From assembly GCA_037200885.1 (NCBI GenBank), contig JBBCIN010000003.1, positions 930,001 through 994,000 on the forward strand: 64,000 bases of DNA, written 5' to 3'. The stretch is from PMG-095 sp037200885. GTDB lineage: Bacteria > Myxococcota_A > Polyangia > Polyangiales > Polyangiaceae. Below are positions 1 through 9,608 of the stretch, piece after piece; the stretch's first letter is position 1; every line of letters begins with the position of its first letter. Under the pieces are notes generated by a model that was not told the origin of the DNA, did no database searches, and worked only from the letters and a program-made list of their open reading frames with translations. The position numbers were made by a program, and so were the translations under genes.

Positions 1-1
1 A

Positions 2-73
2 AAGCCGTTCGACTTCGATCGACTGAGGCGTACGTTGCGTCGTTTGGTCGCCGAGCGCGCTACCGTCGAATAG
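2..73 (+). CDS. C-terminal end of a response-regulator-like protein (partial)
   Basis: A reading frame enters from the left edge and stops at TAG 71-73. Its 23 visible residues begin KPFDFDRL and end in ERATVE. A KPF/KPFD followed by a short amphipathic helix is how CheY-like receiver domains end (the conserved Lys before alpha-5). The gene converges on the P-type ATPase, whose stop lies 7 bases further on. Only the last turn of the protein is visible, so the call rests on this one motif. Confidence 0.5.
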   Translation, partial: KPFDFDRLRRTLRRLVAERATVE

Positions 74-79
74 TCGCAA

Positions 80-3000
80 TTACTCGGGCAATGCTTCCGG
101 ATCTTCGACCAGGACCGGCGTGTCCAGCTTGGTGCGGCGCATGATCTCGTTGATCAGCGCGGGGAAGCGACTGGCTGCGTAGGTGGCGGCGGTCGATGCC
201 CCGATCGCGGTCGCCCAACCGATCGGACCGAGTGGGCGGCAACCAAAAAGATGGCTGAGGCCAGGCGTCTGCACGATGCCCGCCAGCAGCGCGGCCGAGC
301 TGATGCTGGTCACTAGCACTGGCCGACTGAAGCGACCGGAGACCAGCGTTTGCCCGAGCTGCGAGCCGACCAACGCCAAGAGCCCGATGGTGTTGGCGTT
401 GGCGCGCGTGCCGGTGAAGCGCCCGATCACCCAGGCCGTGCTGGCACCCACGGTCGTGACCACCGCGCGCGCCGCGATGTCGCGGTTGAGCGCCTTGCCG
501 AGTGAAACCTCGGGGCCCTCTTGCGCCAGGGACTGCATGGTGCTTGCCGACGGCGGGCGAAGCGCGATCGCCATCGCCGGCGCGACGTCGGTCAGCAAAT
601 TCACGAGCAAGAGCTGACGGGCGTTCAGCGGCGGGCGACCATCGACCAGCCCCGCGCCCAAAGTGAAGCCGATTTCTCCGAGATTTCCCCCGATCAGGAT
701 CGACACCGCGTCACGCACGGAGGCCCACATGGCGCGGCCTTCGACCACCGCCAGGACCAACGTCTCGATGCGCTCGTCGGTCAGCACGATGTCCGCGGCC
801 GCGCGCGCGGCAGAAGTGCTGCCCTCGCCGATGGCAATGCCGACGTTGGACAGACGGATCGCGGGCGCGTCGTTGGCGCCGTCGCCGACCATTGCTACCA
901 CGCGACCAGCGCGTTGTAGGGCGCGCACCACGCGCACTTTTTGTGCGGGTGTCACGCGGGCAAACACACCAAAGCTTTTGATTTTTCTATCCAGTTCTTC
1001 GTCACTCAGCTCACTGAGCTCGGTGCCGGTGATCACCGCCCGACCACGAAGCAGATCGACGTCGCGCGCCACCGCTTCCGCCGTGCTCGGGTGGTCGCCC
1101 GTGAGCATCACCACTTCCACGCCCGCCGCGCGCAGATCGGCGACGGCTTGCGCGGAGGTCGGACGCACCGGATCACTGAAGGCGATGAAGCCGCGGAAGC
1201 TCAGCGCTTCCAGACGAGTCAAATCCGGGACCTCGGAGCCCCTTGCCTCGCGCTCGGCGACGGCCAACACGCGCAGCCCGCGGCGGCCAAATTCACGGGC
1301 TTTTGCCAGTAATTCCGCGCGCAGCGCCCGATCCAGGGGTAACCGCTCCGAGCCGCGCTGCCAGTACTCGGCATTGGGCAGCACGGCTTCCGGGGAGCCT
1401 TTGACCGCCACCAGCACCCGCTCAGCAGAGCGGTAGCTCACCGCCTGGTAGGCGCGACCAGCCTCGAACGCCTGTTCGGCGCCGCGCGTGAGCCCACCGT
1501 CGCCCGCTTCGACTTTGCGGATGCGGCCCGCGCGCCCGAGCGCGGCGTCCATCGGATCTTGCGTAGCGGGCCCAGAGCGCAGATCAGGAGCCGCGCGCAA
1601 GGCAGCTGCGAGCACGCTCTTGCCGATCTCGGACAGCTCCGTGATCGGCGTCGTGTCTTCACCGTCGGAGACGAAGCCGAGCTCGACACGGCCCTCGGTC
1701 AGCGTCCCGGTCTTATCGATGCAGAGCACGTCCACGCGCCCGAGCGCTTCGATGCTGCGCGCGTTGCGCACCAATGCGCCCTGCTTCGACAGGCGATCGG
1801 CCGCGGCGAGTTGCGCCGCGGTCGCCAACAGCGGCAAACCTTCGGGCACCGAGGCCACGGCCAGGCTCACGCCGGTGCCCACCAGGTCTTCCAGCTTGCG
1901 GCCCCGGAGAAGTCCCGCGCCAATCACCCCGACGCCCGCCGCCAAGGCCACCGGCCCTGTCAGATTGATCAACGATTTCATGCGCCTTTCGACGCCGCCG
2001 CGACTGGGATCGCGCTTCGATGCGCCCGCCCCGCGGCGCGCTTCGGTCTCGTCTCCGGTAGCCACCACCACGGCCACGGCGCGGCCGGCGGCCAGCGCGG
2101 TGCCCTCGAACAACATGGAGCTGCGATCGGCGACTTGCGGCTCGAACGACGCCGCGACGTTCTTTCTCACGGGCAAGGACTCGCCGGTCAAGCTCGAGGC
2201 GTCCACCTCCAGCGACTCCGCGTCGATGATACGGCAATCGGCGGGCACGACGTCGCCCGCCTCCAGCATGATCACGTCACCGCGCACCAAGTCAGTGGCG
2301 TCGATCTCGTTGGTCTCGCTGCCACGACGCACCAGCGCGCGACGGCGCGCGGTGCGGGACAGCTCGCGGATGCGCCGTTCGGTGCGAAAGCGCTGCACGC
2401 CACCGATCACCGAGTTGAGCACGACCACGCCGCCGACCATGGCCGCGTCACCGAACGAGCCCACCGCGGCCGACAGGCCCGCGCCCGCCGCGAGCAGCGG
2501 CGCGAGCGGATTGAATATCTCGTCGGTGATGTTCTCGGCCAATTCGCTCAGTGCCGAACGCTGCTCGGGCGCGCGGCGACGACGGCGCAGCGCATCTCTG
2601 CGGATCAAGCCTTCCCGCGAAGTACCGAGCTTTTTCAGCACGCCCTCGGCTTCCAGCGCATGCCACGGCGTGCGATCGCGGGGCGCGGGCAAGGCACGGC
2701 GCGCGAGCTTCATCGAGCCGCGTGCGCCATTCAGCATCGACACCACCGAGGCGGCATTCACCACCGCGATCACGCGACGCCCGGTCAATGGCAGCCCTCC
2801 ACCAGCCGACACCAGTGCGCCGAGGGTGGCCGCGCCGAGCGCGATGTTCACGCTTTGCTTCGAGACCTGGCGCGCCACGACGCAGGAATGAATCAAGAAG
2901 CGCACTTCGCTCAAATCATCCTTGCAAATGATGTGCGCGCCCCACGGCGTCATTTCACCTTCGCGCGTCAAGCCAATCGCACAATCGGCCGCCGCGATGC

Positions 3001-4483
3001 CAGGCGAAGCGCCGGTCACGACCACGCACACGGTGCGGCCTTCGCGCTGCAAACGACGAATACCGCGCGCAAAGCCGTCCCCTTCCGGGATCGTGTCGTC
3101 AGCCGCAATGCCCTGTAAAATCGCCTCGTTGTTCGACGCGATCACGACCCGCATCTGCGCCTCGTGGGCGGCAGCGATCAGCTCGTCGATGCCCGTCTGC
3201 GGGATCAAATCGACCTCCGCCGCGGCGATCAACGCGTTATTTTGCATCAACCCAAAAACCAAGCCACCCCGCGCGCCCAACCCTGGCGTATGCAACGAAA
3301 GCTCGGACGGCACCGCTACGTCCAATACGCCGAGCGGGGCCAGCGTGTACTCCCCCCTGCGCTTGATGTCGATGGGCCGCTCGACGTCGAGCAGCTGCTG
3401 GATCACGCGCCGCACTTCGGCCTCGTCACGCTCGCCGGTCACGACCAAACTGCGGATTTCGAAGCGGTCGCGCGCCACCAGATCGGCTTGCAAGACCAAG
3501 CAATCGACGCGATCGAGCTTCCTCAGCGCCTCCGGATCGATGACGAGTGTTTGACGCTTGGCCAATGTGCGCCCGAGCTCCGCGGCGAACGCATCGCGAC
3601 CCAGCCGCGCCGGCGTGGGCAAACCACCGAACAGCGCCGCCACCGCGCGCTGCACGCTGCGCGTAGTGAGAAAGCTGACCGCGAAGCCGCCGAGCGAGAC
3701 GATCCAGGCGCGATCGGCATACTCCTCGATCGGCCCGCGCGGCAGGGCCCGCGGACGTTCTTCACGGTTCACGTCTTGGAAGCGATGGGCGGCTTGCCCC
3801 TGACACAGCTCGCCCTCACGCTGCTGCCAGACGCGCCGACGCGCTTCGGCTTCCCCGAGCAGCGAGAGCTTGTGCACGGCTTCGACGAAGGCGCTGCCCG
3901 GCCGCTGCGCAAAGCCGTGCGCGAGCGCCGCGGTGACGTCCAAGGTCAGGTCCGCGCGCATCGGACCGAGCTTGTCTTCGGCGACCCGGCGCAAGCGGTC
4001 CGTCGATTGCACGACCGCCACCAGGGCGGCCACCGTGCCCGCAACACGCGACGCGGGGACGGGCGAAAACCTGAGCCCGAGACCAACGACGACGCCCACC
4101 GCGTCTGCGAGGAGCCCGACCTTGAGTCGCTCGACGCTCTCGCTGTCCCCCGGATGCTCCCAAATTTCGTCGCGAAACGGCGCCTCTTGCAGGCCCGAAA
4201 TGCGCTCGGCCTCGGCCACGACCGAGGTCAGCTCGTCGATGCCGTAAGCACCTTCCTCGAACGAGACCACGATCCGGCGCGAGTGCGGGTTGAGCTCGAC
4301 CCACTCCACCCGCGAGAGTGACTTGAAGCCGAGCTCGGTCTGCCGCGCGAACGTCGCAAGCTCGGCCTCTGTCAGCTCACGGAACTCGATATGCGCCCGC
4401 CTGCGCCCGATCCAAGTGCGGCGCGAACGCTGCGAGAACAACTTCCCGAGCGAGTCGAAGAGCGCGATTGCTTCTTTTTTCAT
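80..4483 (-). CDS. Very large cation-transporting P-type ATPase, CtpI-like
   Basis: A 1467-residue P-type ATPase, probably pumping a cation across the inner membrane at the cost of ATP. The actuator motif SLTGES lies near residue 765, the phosphorylation motif DKTGTLTEG at about 923 and the hinge motif GDGANDAPA near 1198. The N-terminal 120 residues resemble an HMA-type fold without a CxxC metal site. Residues about 390-620 look like a second, degenerate P-domain plus membrane region (GLMQNN.., then VSKQSVNIALG), as in the mycobacterial CtpI class as I recall it. Most P-type ATPases have 650-950 residues. The start is ATG 4483, which shares one base with the TGA stop of the upstream peptidase (TGATG), indicating translational coupling. 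The transported ion cannot be read from the sequence. Confidence 0.9.
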   Translation of the reverse strand: MKKEAIALFDSLGKLFSQRSRRTWIGRRRAHIEFRELTEAELATFARQTELGFKSLSRVEWVELNPHSRRIVVSFEEGAYGIDELTSVVAEAERISGLQEAPFRDEIWEHPGDSESVERLKVGLLADAVGVVVGLGLRFSPVPASRVAGTVAALVAVVQSTDRLRRVAEDKLGPMRADLTLDVTAALAHGFAQRPGSAFVEAVHKLSLLGEAEARRRVWQQREGELCQGQAAHRFQDVNREERPRALPRGPIEEYADRAWIVSLGGFAVSFLTTRSVQRAVAALFGGLPTPARLGRDAFAAELGRTLAKRQTLVIDPEALRKLDRVDCLVLQADLVARDRFEIRSLVVTGERDEAEVRRVIQQLLDVERPIDIKRRGEYTLAPLGVLDVAVPSELSLHTPGLGARGGLVFGLMQNNALIAAAEVDLIPQTGIDELIAAAHEAQMRVVIASNNEAILQGIAADDTIPEGDGFARGIRRLQREGRTVCVVVTGASPGIAAADCAIGLTREGEMTPWGAHIICKDDLSEVRFLIHSCVVARQVSKQSVNIALGAATLGALVSAGGGLPLTGRRVIAVVNAASVVSMLNGARGSMKLARRALPAPRDRTPWHALEAEGVLKKLGTSREGLIRRDALRRRRRAPEQRSALSELAENITDEIFNPLAPLLAAGAGLSAAVGSFGDAAMVGGVVVLNSVIGGVQRFRTERRIRELSRTARRRALVRRGSETNEIDATDLVRGDVIMLEAGDVVPADCRIIDAESLEVDASSLTGESLPVRKNVAASFEPQVADRSSMLFEGTALAAGRAVAVVVATGDETEARRGAGASKRDPSRGGVERRMKSLINLTGPVALAAGVGVIGAGLLRGRKLEDLVGTGVSLAVASVPEGLPLLATAAQLAAADRLSKQGALVRNARSIEALGRVDVLCIDKTGTLTEGRVELGFVSDGEDTTPITELSEIGKSVLAAALRAAPDLRSGPATQDPMDAALGRAGRIRKVEAGDGGLTRGAEQAFEAGRAYQAVSYRSAERVLVAVKGSPEAVLPNAEYWQRGSERLPLDRALRAELLAKAREFGRRGLRVLAVAEREARGSEVPDLTRLEALSFRGFIAFSDPVRPTSAQAVADLRAAGVEVVMLTGDHPSTAEAVARDVDLLRGRAVITGTELSELSDEELDRKIKSFGVFARVTPAQKVRVVRALQRAGRVVAMVGDGANDAPAIRLSNVGIAIGEGSTSAARAAADIVLTDERIETLVLAVVEGRAMWASVRDAVSILIGGNLGEIGFTLGAGLVDGRPPLNARQLLLVNLLTDVAPAMAIALRPPSASTMQSLAQEGPEVSLGKALNRDIAARAVVTTVGASTAWVIGRFTGTRANANTIGLLALVGSQLGQTLVSGRFSRPVLVTSISSAALLAGIVQTPGLSHLFGCRPLGPIGWATAIGASTAATYAASRFPALINEIMRRTKLDTPVLVEDPEALPE

Positions 4484-5436
4484 CAACCCCCCACGAAGCG
4501 ATCCGTTGCAGAAATCAACTCGTGCACGGTGCCGAGCTCATAGGCGGAGTGCCCCGAGTCGGGCACGACGCGAAAATCCGCCTCGGGAAACGCGCGCGAA
4601 AGTTCCCACGCGCTCTTCAGTGGGCACACCACGTCGTAGCGGCCCTGGATGATCACGGTCGGAATGTGACGGAGCCGAGTCACGTCGTCGATCAATTGAT
4701 TCTCATGCGCGAGAAAGCCTCTATTTACGAAGTAATGGCATTCGATTCGGGCAAAGGCGAGGCTGAACTCATCGCCCGCGCAGCTCCGGATGTAGTCTTC
4801 GTCTTGCAGCAAGTTGCTGGTGCTCGCCTCCCACACACTCCATGCGCGGGCCGCTTCTTGACGAACGAACGCGTTCTCGGAAGTCAGTCGGCGATGGTAA
4901 GCGGCAATCAGATCCCCGCGCTCGGCCAGCGGAATCACCGCCAGGTATTTTTGCCAAGCATCCGGGAAGAGCACGCTCGTGCCGTGCTGATAAAACCATT
5001 CCAACTCCCAACGTCGAAGTAAGAAGATACCGCGCAGCACGAGCTCGCTGACCCGTGCAGGGTGGGTCTCGGCGTAGGCGAGCGCGAGTGAACTGCCCCA
5101 GGAGCCTCCGAACACCAGCCAGCTATCGATGCCCAGGTGCGAGCGCAAGGCCTCGATGTCGGAAACCAAGTGCCAGGTCGTGTTGTCGACCAACGAAGCG
5201 TGGGGCTTGCTCTTGCCGCAACCGCGCTGGTCGAAGAGCACGATGCGATAGCGATTCGGGTCGAAGAAGCGGCGCTGCCTCGGGCTCGTGCCACCACCGG
5301 GGCCGCCGTGCAGAAACACCGCGGGCTTGCCGCGCGGATTTCCCGACTCCTCGAAGTAGATCGAGTGTTCGGGCGACACCTCCAGGTAGTCCGCCCGGTA
5401 CGGCTGGATTTCCGGGTAAAAGGTCCGGCGTGACAT
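4483..5436 (-). CDS. pip: Proline iminopeptidase (alpha/beta hydrolase, family S33)
   Basis: A 317-residue cytoplasmic aminopeptidase that removes N-terminal proline from peptides. The family signature HGGPGGG is at 43-49, the nucleophile elbow GGSWGS places Ser112, the acid is Asp268 in GRYDVV, and the base is His296 in DSGHS. All three catalytic residues and the normal family length are present. ATG 5436 was chosen because the protein then starts directly at the conserved FYPEIQPY segment; the longer open frame would run into the divergent gene. Its stop overlaps the ATPase start by one base, so the two are probably one transcript. Confidence 0.95.
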   Translation of the reverse strand: MSRRTFYPEIQPYRADYLEVSPEHSIYFEESGNPRGKPAVFLHGGPGGGTSPRQRRFFDPNRYRIVLFDQRGCGKSKPHASLVDNTTWHLVSDIEALRSHLGIDSWLVFGGSWGSSLALAYAETHPARVSELVLRGIFLLRRWELEWFYQHGTSVLFPDAWQKYLAVIPLAERGDLIAAYHRRLTSENAFVRQEAARAWSVWEASTSNLLQDEDYIRSCAGDEFSLAFARIECHYFVNRGFLAHENQLIDDVTRLRHIPTVIIQGRYDVVCPLKSAWELSRAFPEADFRVVPDSGHSAYELGTVHELISATDRFVGG

Positions 5437-5484
5437 GGGCCCGTCAGGGTACGAGAGTCGCCGCCCTGTCACAAGCTGCGGCGA

Positions 5485-6306
5485 GTGCCGACACATGATA
5501 GGGCACGCCCCGTGGCAGACGAGACGGTAAACGAGACGGACGCGCGAGACCTCAGCCCGCTGATCAAAGCAGCGCAACGAGGCCTGCGCCGCGATGTACA
5601 GGCGTTATTGGACCAGCTGCCGCAGGGGGAACTGTTCATCCCACTGGTCCGAAACATCGAGGGCGTCAGTGATGGCGAGCGCTTGGATATCGACGACGGC
5701 GAGGTAAAGCTCGTCCCGCACATGCTCTTGGACGAAGAGGGCAATCACTATGCGGCCCTGTTCAGCCACCCGGAGCTGATGGCGAAAATGGAGCAGCAGC
5801 TCGGCTGGAAGACGGACGATGAGGCGCTGAAGTTCTGCACCGTGCCGGCGCTATTCGCGCTCGACATGGCGCTCGAAGTCGTCGACGACGAGCACGTGCT
5901 GGGGCTAGTCCTGAATGCCGGCACCGAGTTCGAGCTCGCGCTGCGCCGGCCGGAGTTGGCCAGCTTGACCAATGGCAAGGCCATCCCACTGGTCGGCTAC
6001 GTCGCGAATTTGGAGCCGGACGAGGGCGAGACCACGTTGATCGCGGAAGGCGGCGAGTCGCCCGCGCCGGCCCTGATCGAGGCCATCGAGGCTTGCTTGG
6101 CAGAACTGCCCCAGGTCGAGGGCTACGCGCTCCTCCGCACGTTCAACGCCGAACGCGATCTCGAGCCGCACCCGACGCTCAAGCTCGCCACGCGCGTGAA
6201 CGAGAGCGAGCTGCCGGCCATTGCCCGCAAAATGATCGACTCCGTCGCGAAGCACTTGCCACCGCCCGGCTATATCGACATCGTCTTCGACCGAATCGAT
6301 GACTGA
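5485..6306 (+). CDS. SseB-like protein (enhanced serine sensitivity family)
   Basis: A 273-residue soluble acidic protein. The N-terminal half (LSPLIKAAQRG.., then FIPLV, ALFSHPELM) and the C-terminal half with two related alpha/beta segments fit the SseB N- and C-terminal domains known from E. coli enhanced serine sensitivity protein. That family has no well-defined biochemical role, so none is claimed. GTG 5485 is the longest start; GTG 5512 (beginning MADETVNE) is an alternative, and neither has a strong ribosome site. The 3' end overlaps the acyltransferase start by 8 bases (ATGACTGA), suggesting co-translation. Confidence 0.65.
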   Translation: MPTHDRARPVADETVNETDARDLSPLIKAAQRGLRRDVQALLDQLPQGELFIPLVRNIEGVSDGERLDIDDGEVKLVPHMLLDEEGNHYAALFSHPELMAKMEQQLGWKTDDEALKFCTVPALFALDMALEVVDDEHVLGLVLNAGTEFELALRRPELASLTNGKAIPLVGYVANLEPDEGETTLIAEGGESPAPALIEAIEACLAELPQVEGYALLRTFNAERDLEPHPTLKLATRVNESELPAIARKMIDSVAKHLPPPGYIDIVFDRIDD

Positions 6307-7210
6307 GTCGAACGCCGGGCAAATCGGGCGGAGCGCACCGGCCATGCCGCCGGGGGATGCGCCCAGCTCTCGGCCCGACCTGGTCGCGAGCGGGCAAAAG
6401 CGGCTGAGTTGGCTCGAGCGCACACTGATCGCGATCGTGCGGCAAACGTTCGAGCCGGGGTTGTTCAGTCGCGCGGTGCAATTCTGCCAGCGCACCATCG
6501 GCTGCGGCTGGATCCACCTGTGCACCAAGCACCTGCGCCATGTTCACGGCTACGAGCGTTTGCCTCCGCTCGACCCCGACCAAAGCTACATCCTGATCGC
6601 CAACCACCGCAGCTTCTTCGATCTGTACGTGGTGTTCGGGGATCTCGTGCACCGCGGGCTCGAGCACCGGATCGTGTTCCCAGTTCGCTCGAAGTTTTTC
6701 TACGATAACCCGCTCGGCTTATTGGTAAACGGCTTGATGAGCTTCTTTGCCATGTATCCGCCGCTGTTTCGCGACCGGAAAAAGGCGTTGATGAATCCGC
6801 TGGCGCTCGAGGAGCTGGCGTTCTTGCTGCGTCGCGGCGGCATGTTCGCGGGCATTCACCCCGAGGGCACCCGCAAACGCGACGACGACCCGTATACCTT
6901 CCTGCCCGCCCAGCGCGGCGTCGGCAAAGTGATTCAAGACGCGCGCGTGCCGGTGATCCCGGTGTTCATCAACGGGTTGCTCAATGATTTGCCCAAGCAA
7001 CTGCGGGGCAATTTCGACCGCACCGGGCAAGACATTTTCGTGGTCTTCGGTGCGCCGGTAGATTTTGGCGATTTGCTCGACCAGGGCAAGAGCCCAAAGG
7101 TCCACCAGGCGATCTCGGACCGCGTGATGCAGGCGGTCAGTGAGCTCGGCCAGGAAGAGCAAAAGCTACGAGCCGCGCGGCACGGCGGCTCATTCGTCGT
7201 CGAAAAATAG
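6299..7210 (+). CDS. plsC: 1-acylglycerol-3-phosphate acyltransferase-like protein (PlsC family)
   Basis: A 303-residue lysophospholipid acyltransferase family protein, probably acting at the inner membrane in phospholipid synthesis. The catalytic NHX4D motif is NHRSFFD at 102-108 and the phosphate-binding EGTR motif is at 189-192. Hydrophobic stretches near 95-101 and 140-155 could anchor it to the membrane. About 40 residues precede the fold, without a signal peptide. It overlaps the upstream SseB-like gene by 8 bases. Its 3' end overlaps the convergent PilZ gene by about 21 bases. The exact acceptor lipid cannot be told from the motifs. Confidence 0.85.
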   Translation: MTESNAGQIGRSAPAMPPGDAPSSRPDLVASGQKRLSWLERTLIAIVRQTFEPGLFSRAVQFCQRTIGCGWIHLCTKHLRHVHGYERLPPLDPDQSYILIANHRSFFDLYVVFGDLVHRGLEHRIVFPVRSKFFYDNPLGLLVNGLMSFFAMYPPLFRDRKKALMNPLALEELAFLLRRGGMFAGIHPEGTRKRDDDPYTFLPAQRGVGKVIQDARVPVIPVFINGLLNDLPKQLRGNFDRTGQDIFVVFGAPVDFGDLLDQGKSPKVHQAISDRVMQAVSELGQEEQKLRAARHGGSFVVEK

Positions 7211-7654
7211 CGGCTCGCGCTGACCCAAAAAGCGGCCGATGGCCGCGGCGGCGCCCGGCGGCAGCTCGGTGAAGCGCACACCGAGGCCCGGCGACGTGTC
7301 GCTGTGCTCGTTGTACAGCCGCACCCAGCGCACCTCACCGACGATTTGAAAGACTTCCTCGCTCTCCGGCATGCGCAAGCTGAGCTCGATCCGCGAGCCC
7401 ACCTTTTGCAGTTGATGGGTGGCGATGAAGAGCCCGCCCGCGGAGATATTTTCGGCCAAACCGGCGTAGAAGTTGTGCTCACTGAGCACGCTCACCTGAA
7501 GATCGACCGAGAACCGCTCGTGCTCGCGACGCACGCAGTCGTCGGGCGCGAGGCTGTCGGCGCGCTGTTTCGCCGAGCCTTTGCCCTTTGCGCTGGAGCT
7601 ATTCGACGGGGTATCGCTTTCTTTCATTGCCCGGGACGAAACGGCTTGTGCCAC
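7190..7654 (-). CDS. PilZ domain protein, myxobacterial type
   Basis: A 154-residue protein with a low-complexity N-terminus (about 40 residues) and one PilZ domain. The first conserved Arg block is RREHER; the second is NISAGGLFIAT, a variant of the DxSxxG motif in which Asn replaces Asp. This form is typical of a large paralogous family in myxobacteria linked to motility and cyclic-di-GMP signalling. Because the first Arg cluster is present and the second motif deviates, binding of cyclic-di-GMP is possible but not assured. The start is GTG 7654 or, more conservatively, ATG 7627 (MKESDTPS). Confidence 0.8.
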   Translation of the reverse strand: MAQAVSSRAMKESDTPSNSSSAKGKGSAKQRADSLAPDDCVRREHERFSVDLQVSVLSEHNFYAGLAENISAGGLFIATHQLQKVGSRIELSLRMPESEEVFQIVGEVRWVRLYNEHSDTSPGLGVRFTELPPGAAAAIGRFLGQREPLFFDDE

Positions 7655-7733
7655 CCGACTCTCAACGGCGTCGAGCGCCGAAGCTTAAGCAACGCTCACG
7701 TGGCGCAACACTCGGCCTCGAGGCCGCGTGGAG

Positions 7734-9608
7734 TTACAGCCAGGGGTTAACCGCGGAGCGCGGGCGTTCACCGCTCAGCTGACCGGCGACGCGAAGTACG
7801 ACATGCGCGGCGCACAGCACACACAGGAAAAACAAGCCGTGACTGAGCGGCACTCGCGCGGCAAGAAACAGCGGGCTCTGGCTGCCAAAGGCCCAGAAGT
7901 ACGTGCCCACGAGAGAGAGAACGGCACCGGGCAGCAAGTAGCGGACGCCCAGCTGCGCCACTTCGGAGAGGCGGACCTGATTGGTGGCGAAGCGGAGCAG
8001 CAGCACCGAGCTCAACACCAGCACCGCCTTGGCTTGGAACAGCAGCGCCCCGCACACTTGCAGCCAGATCCCCGCGGCCGGGTCCGCCAGAGTCACGCCA
8101 GGCAGCCGCGGACCGCCCAAGAACACCAAGGAGATCACGCCACTGGTCAGGATCAAGTGGCTCCACTCCGGGAGCGCGCTGCTGCGTCGACGCGAACGGC
8201 CGACGCCTGCGTCACTGACCGCGGCCGAAAGTGCCCCCGGCGCGCGCGACACCACCGGCACCAAACCGAGCACGAGCAGCATGAAAATTCCCAAAGCGAC
8301 GGGACTCGCGAACGCGAACCATTGCCAGGGCCAGCCGCCCTGAGCTGCCAAAATATCGTCCGAGCGCAAGCTGCCCGAGAGCAGCACCGCGCAGGCCATT
8401 GCCGATAGTACCGGTGTTTGAAAGACCAGCGTGAGCAGCACGTGCCGCAAACCGCTCAGTAAGGAGAAGCGGCGCCCGGGCTCACGACCGCCCACGACCA
8501 GCGCGGTCGCGCACAACGCCGTGAGCGAACCCAGGAACAACACCGGCAAGTCGAGCTCACGTGCCCAGATCGTGCGGTTCATCGCCAGCAGCGTGAGCCA
8601 TGCACTATCCATGATGAAGACGAAGTAGGGCAGCGGCGAATTCGGCAGCTCACTCAGCGCCACGCGCACGAAGCCCAGTGATTTCAGGTCCCCCCGCGCG
8701 CGGGACTGTGCCGATGGTCGCCCGCGGTCGCGGATCTGCGAGGCCAAGCGCCCTTCGAGCCATGACAGCGCGCGTCCCAGGGGCGAAGCGAAGAGCAGCA
8801 AGAGCGCGACGGCAAATCCGAGCAAGGTGGCCGCAGGCGCCAGCTCCGAGGGCGAACCCGGTTGAAAGCCCGAGACATCGAGAGCGAACGTCGAGGGCGT
8901 CTGCTCGTCGCCTCGGCGCACCGAGACATGCGACAGGCGCGCGCGCGGCGGCGGAATGAGATCCGAAAGACTGGCCAGGCGAACGCCGTCCAATTCCAAG
9001 AGCGCGTCACCCGGCAACAAGCCAGCGCGCGAGGCACGGCCGTCCGGATCGATGGTATCGACGAGCAGCACGTCGCGTTCCTCGGAATGCAGCACGACCA
9101 TGCCCGCATATTCGGCGAAGCGCTGGGCCTCCGCTTCGTGCGCGGCGAGCGCCACTTTGGAGATCGAGGCCGGGTTCACGTCCAGCACGACGCCCTCGAG
9201 CGTACCGCGCACCGGCGGCGCCCCCGACTCGCGCGCCTGAAACGCGGCCGTGGTCGCGCCGCGGAAAGTAGCGTGCACCGCGTCCCCGACCCCGCAGAAT
9301 TCGCGCGCCAAGTCCGGATTCAAGGTGACCGCGATCGAATGCGGATCGCTCGCGGCCGCGCTGGCTACGATGGTCACGTCACGCAGCGGCGATTGGCCCG
9401 CGCGAAAGACGTCTCCCTGGAAGCTGACCTTGGCCGCTCGCCCCTCTGGAAAGCCGGAGCCCGTCAGCGTGAGCCGGTCGCCCACCTCGAGCGAATGCGG
9501 ATTCAGATCCGTCAGCTCGAGCAAGTTGGGCGAAGAGTCGCGCGCGTCACAGCCCGAGCTCAGTGCGAGCACGAGCAAAGCAAGCGGCCGAAATACGAAG
9601 AGACGCAC
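7734..9608 (-). CDS. Lipoprotein with IPT-like and PDZ-like regions fused to a NuoH-like membrane domain
   Basis: A 624-residue protein of unusual architecture. A signal peptide ends in LSSGC, making Cys20 a likely lipidation site. Residues about 27-125 resemble an IPT/TIG-type beta domain (LNPHSLEVGD.. LTGSGFP). Residues about 175-245 resemble a PDZ domain (SRAGLLPGDALLELDGV). From about 262 on it is polytopic and reads like a divergent complex I subunit H: LEGRLASQIRDRGRP, then FSLLSGLRHVLLTLVFQ, then SGSLRSDDILAAQGG. The AETNRAPFDL signature of true NuoH is replaced by VPVVSRAPG, so proton pumping within complex I is doubtful. GTG 9608 was chosen because AAGGGG lies just upstream and it yields the signal peptide. 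No other complex I gene is near. Confidence 0.7.
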   Translation of the reverse strand: MRLFVFRPLALLVLALSSGCDARDSSPNLLELTDLNPHSLEVGDRLTLTGSGFPEGRAAKVSFQGDVFRAGQSPLRDVTIVASAAASDPHSIAVTLNPDLAREFCGVGDAVHATFRGATTAAFQARESGAPPVRGTLEGVVLDVNPASISKVALAAHEAEAQRFAEYAGMVVLHSEERDVLLVDTIDPDGRASRAGLLPGDALLELDGVRLASLSDLIPPPRARLSHVSVRRGDEQTPSTFALDVSGFQPGSPSELAPAATLLGFAVALLLLFASPLGRALSWLEGRLASQIRDRGRPSAQSRARGDLKSLGFVRVALSELPNSPLPYFVFIMDSAWLTLLAMNRTIWARELDLPVLFLGSLTALCATALVVGGREPGRRFSLLSGLRHVLLTLVFQTPVLSAMACAVLLSGSLRSDDILAAQGGWPWQWFAFASPVALGIFMLLVLGLVPVVSRAPGALSAAVSDAGVGRSRRRSSALPEWSHLILTSGVISLVFLGGPRLPGVTLADPAAGIWLQVCGALLFQAKAVLVLSSVLLLRFATNQVRLSEVAQLGVRYLLPGAVLSLVGTYFWAFGSQSPLFLAARVPLSHGLFFLCVLCAAHVVLRVAGQLSGERPRSAVNPWL

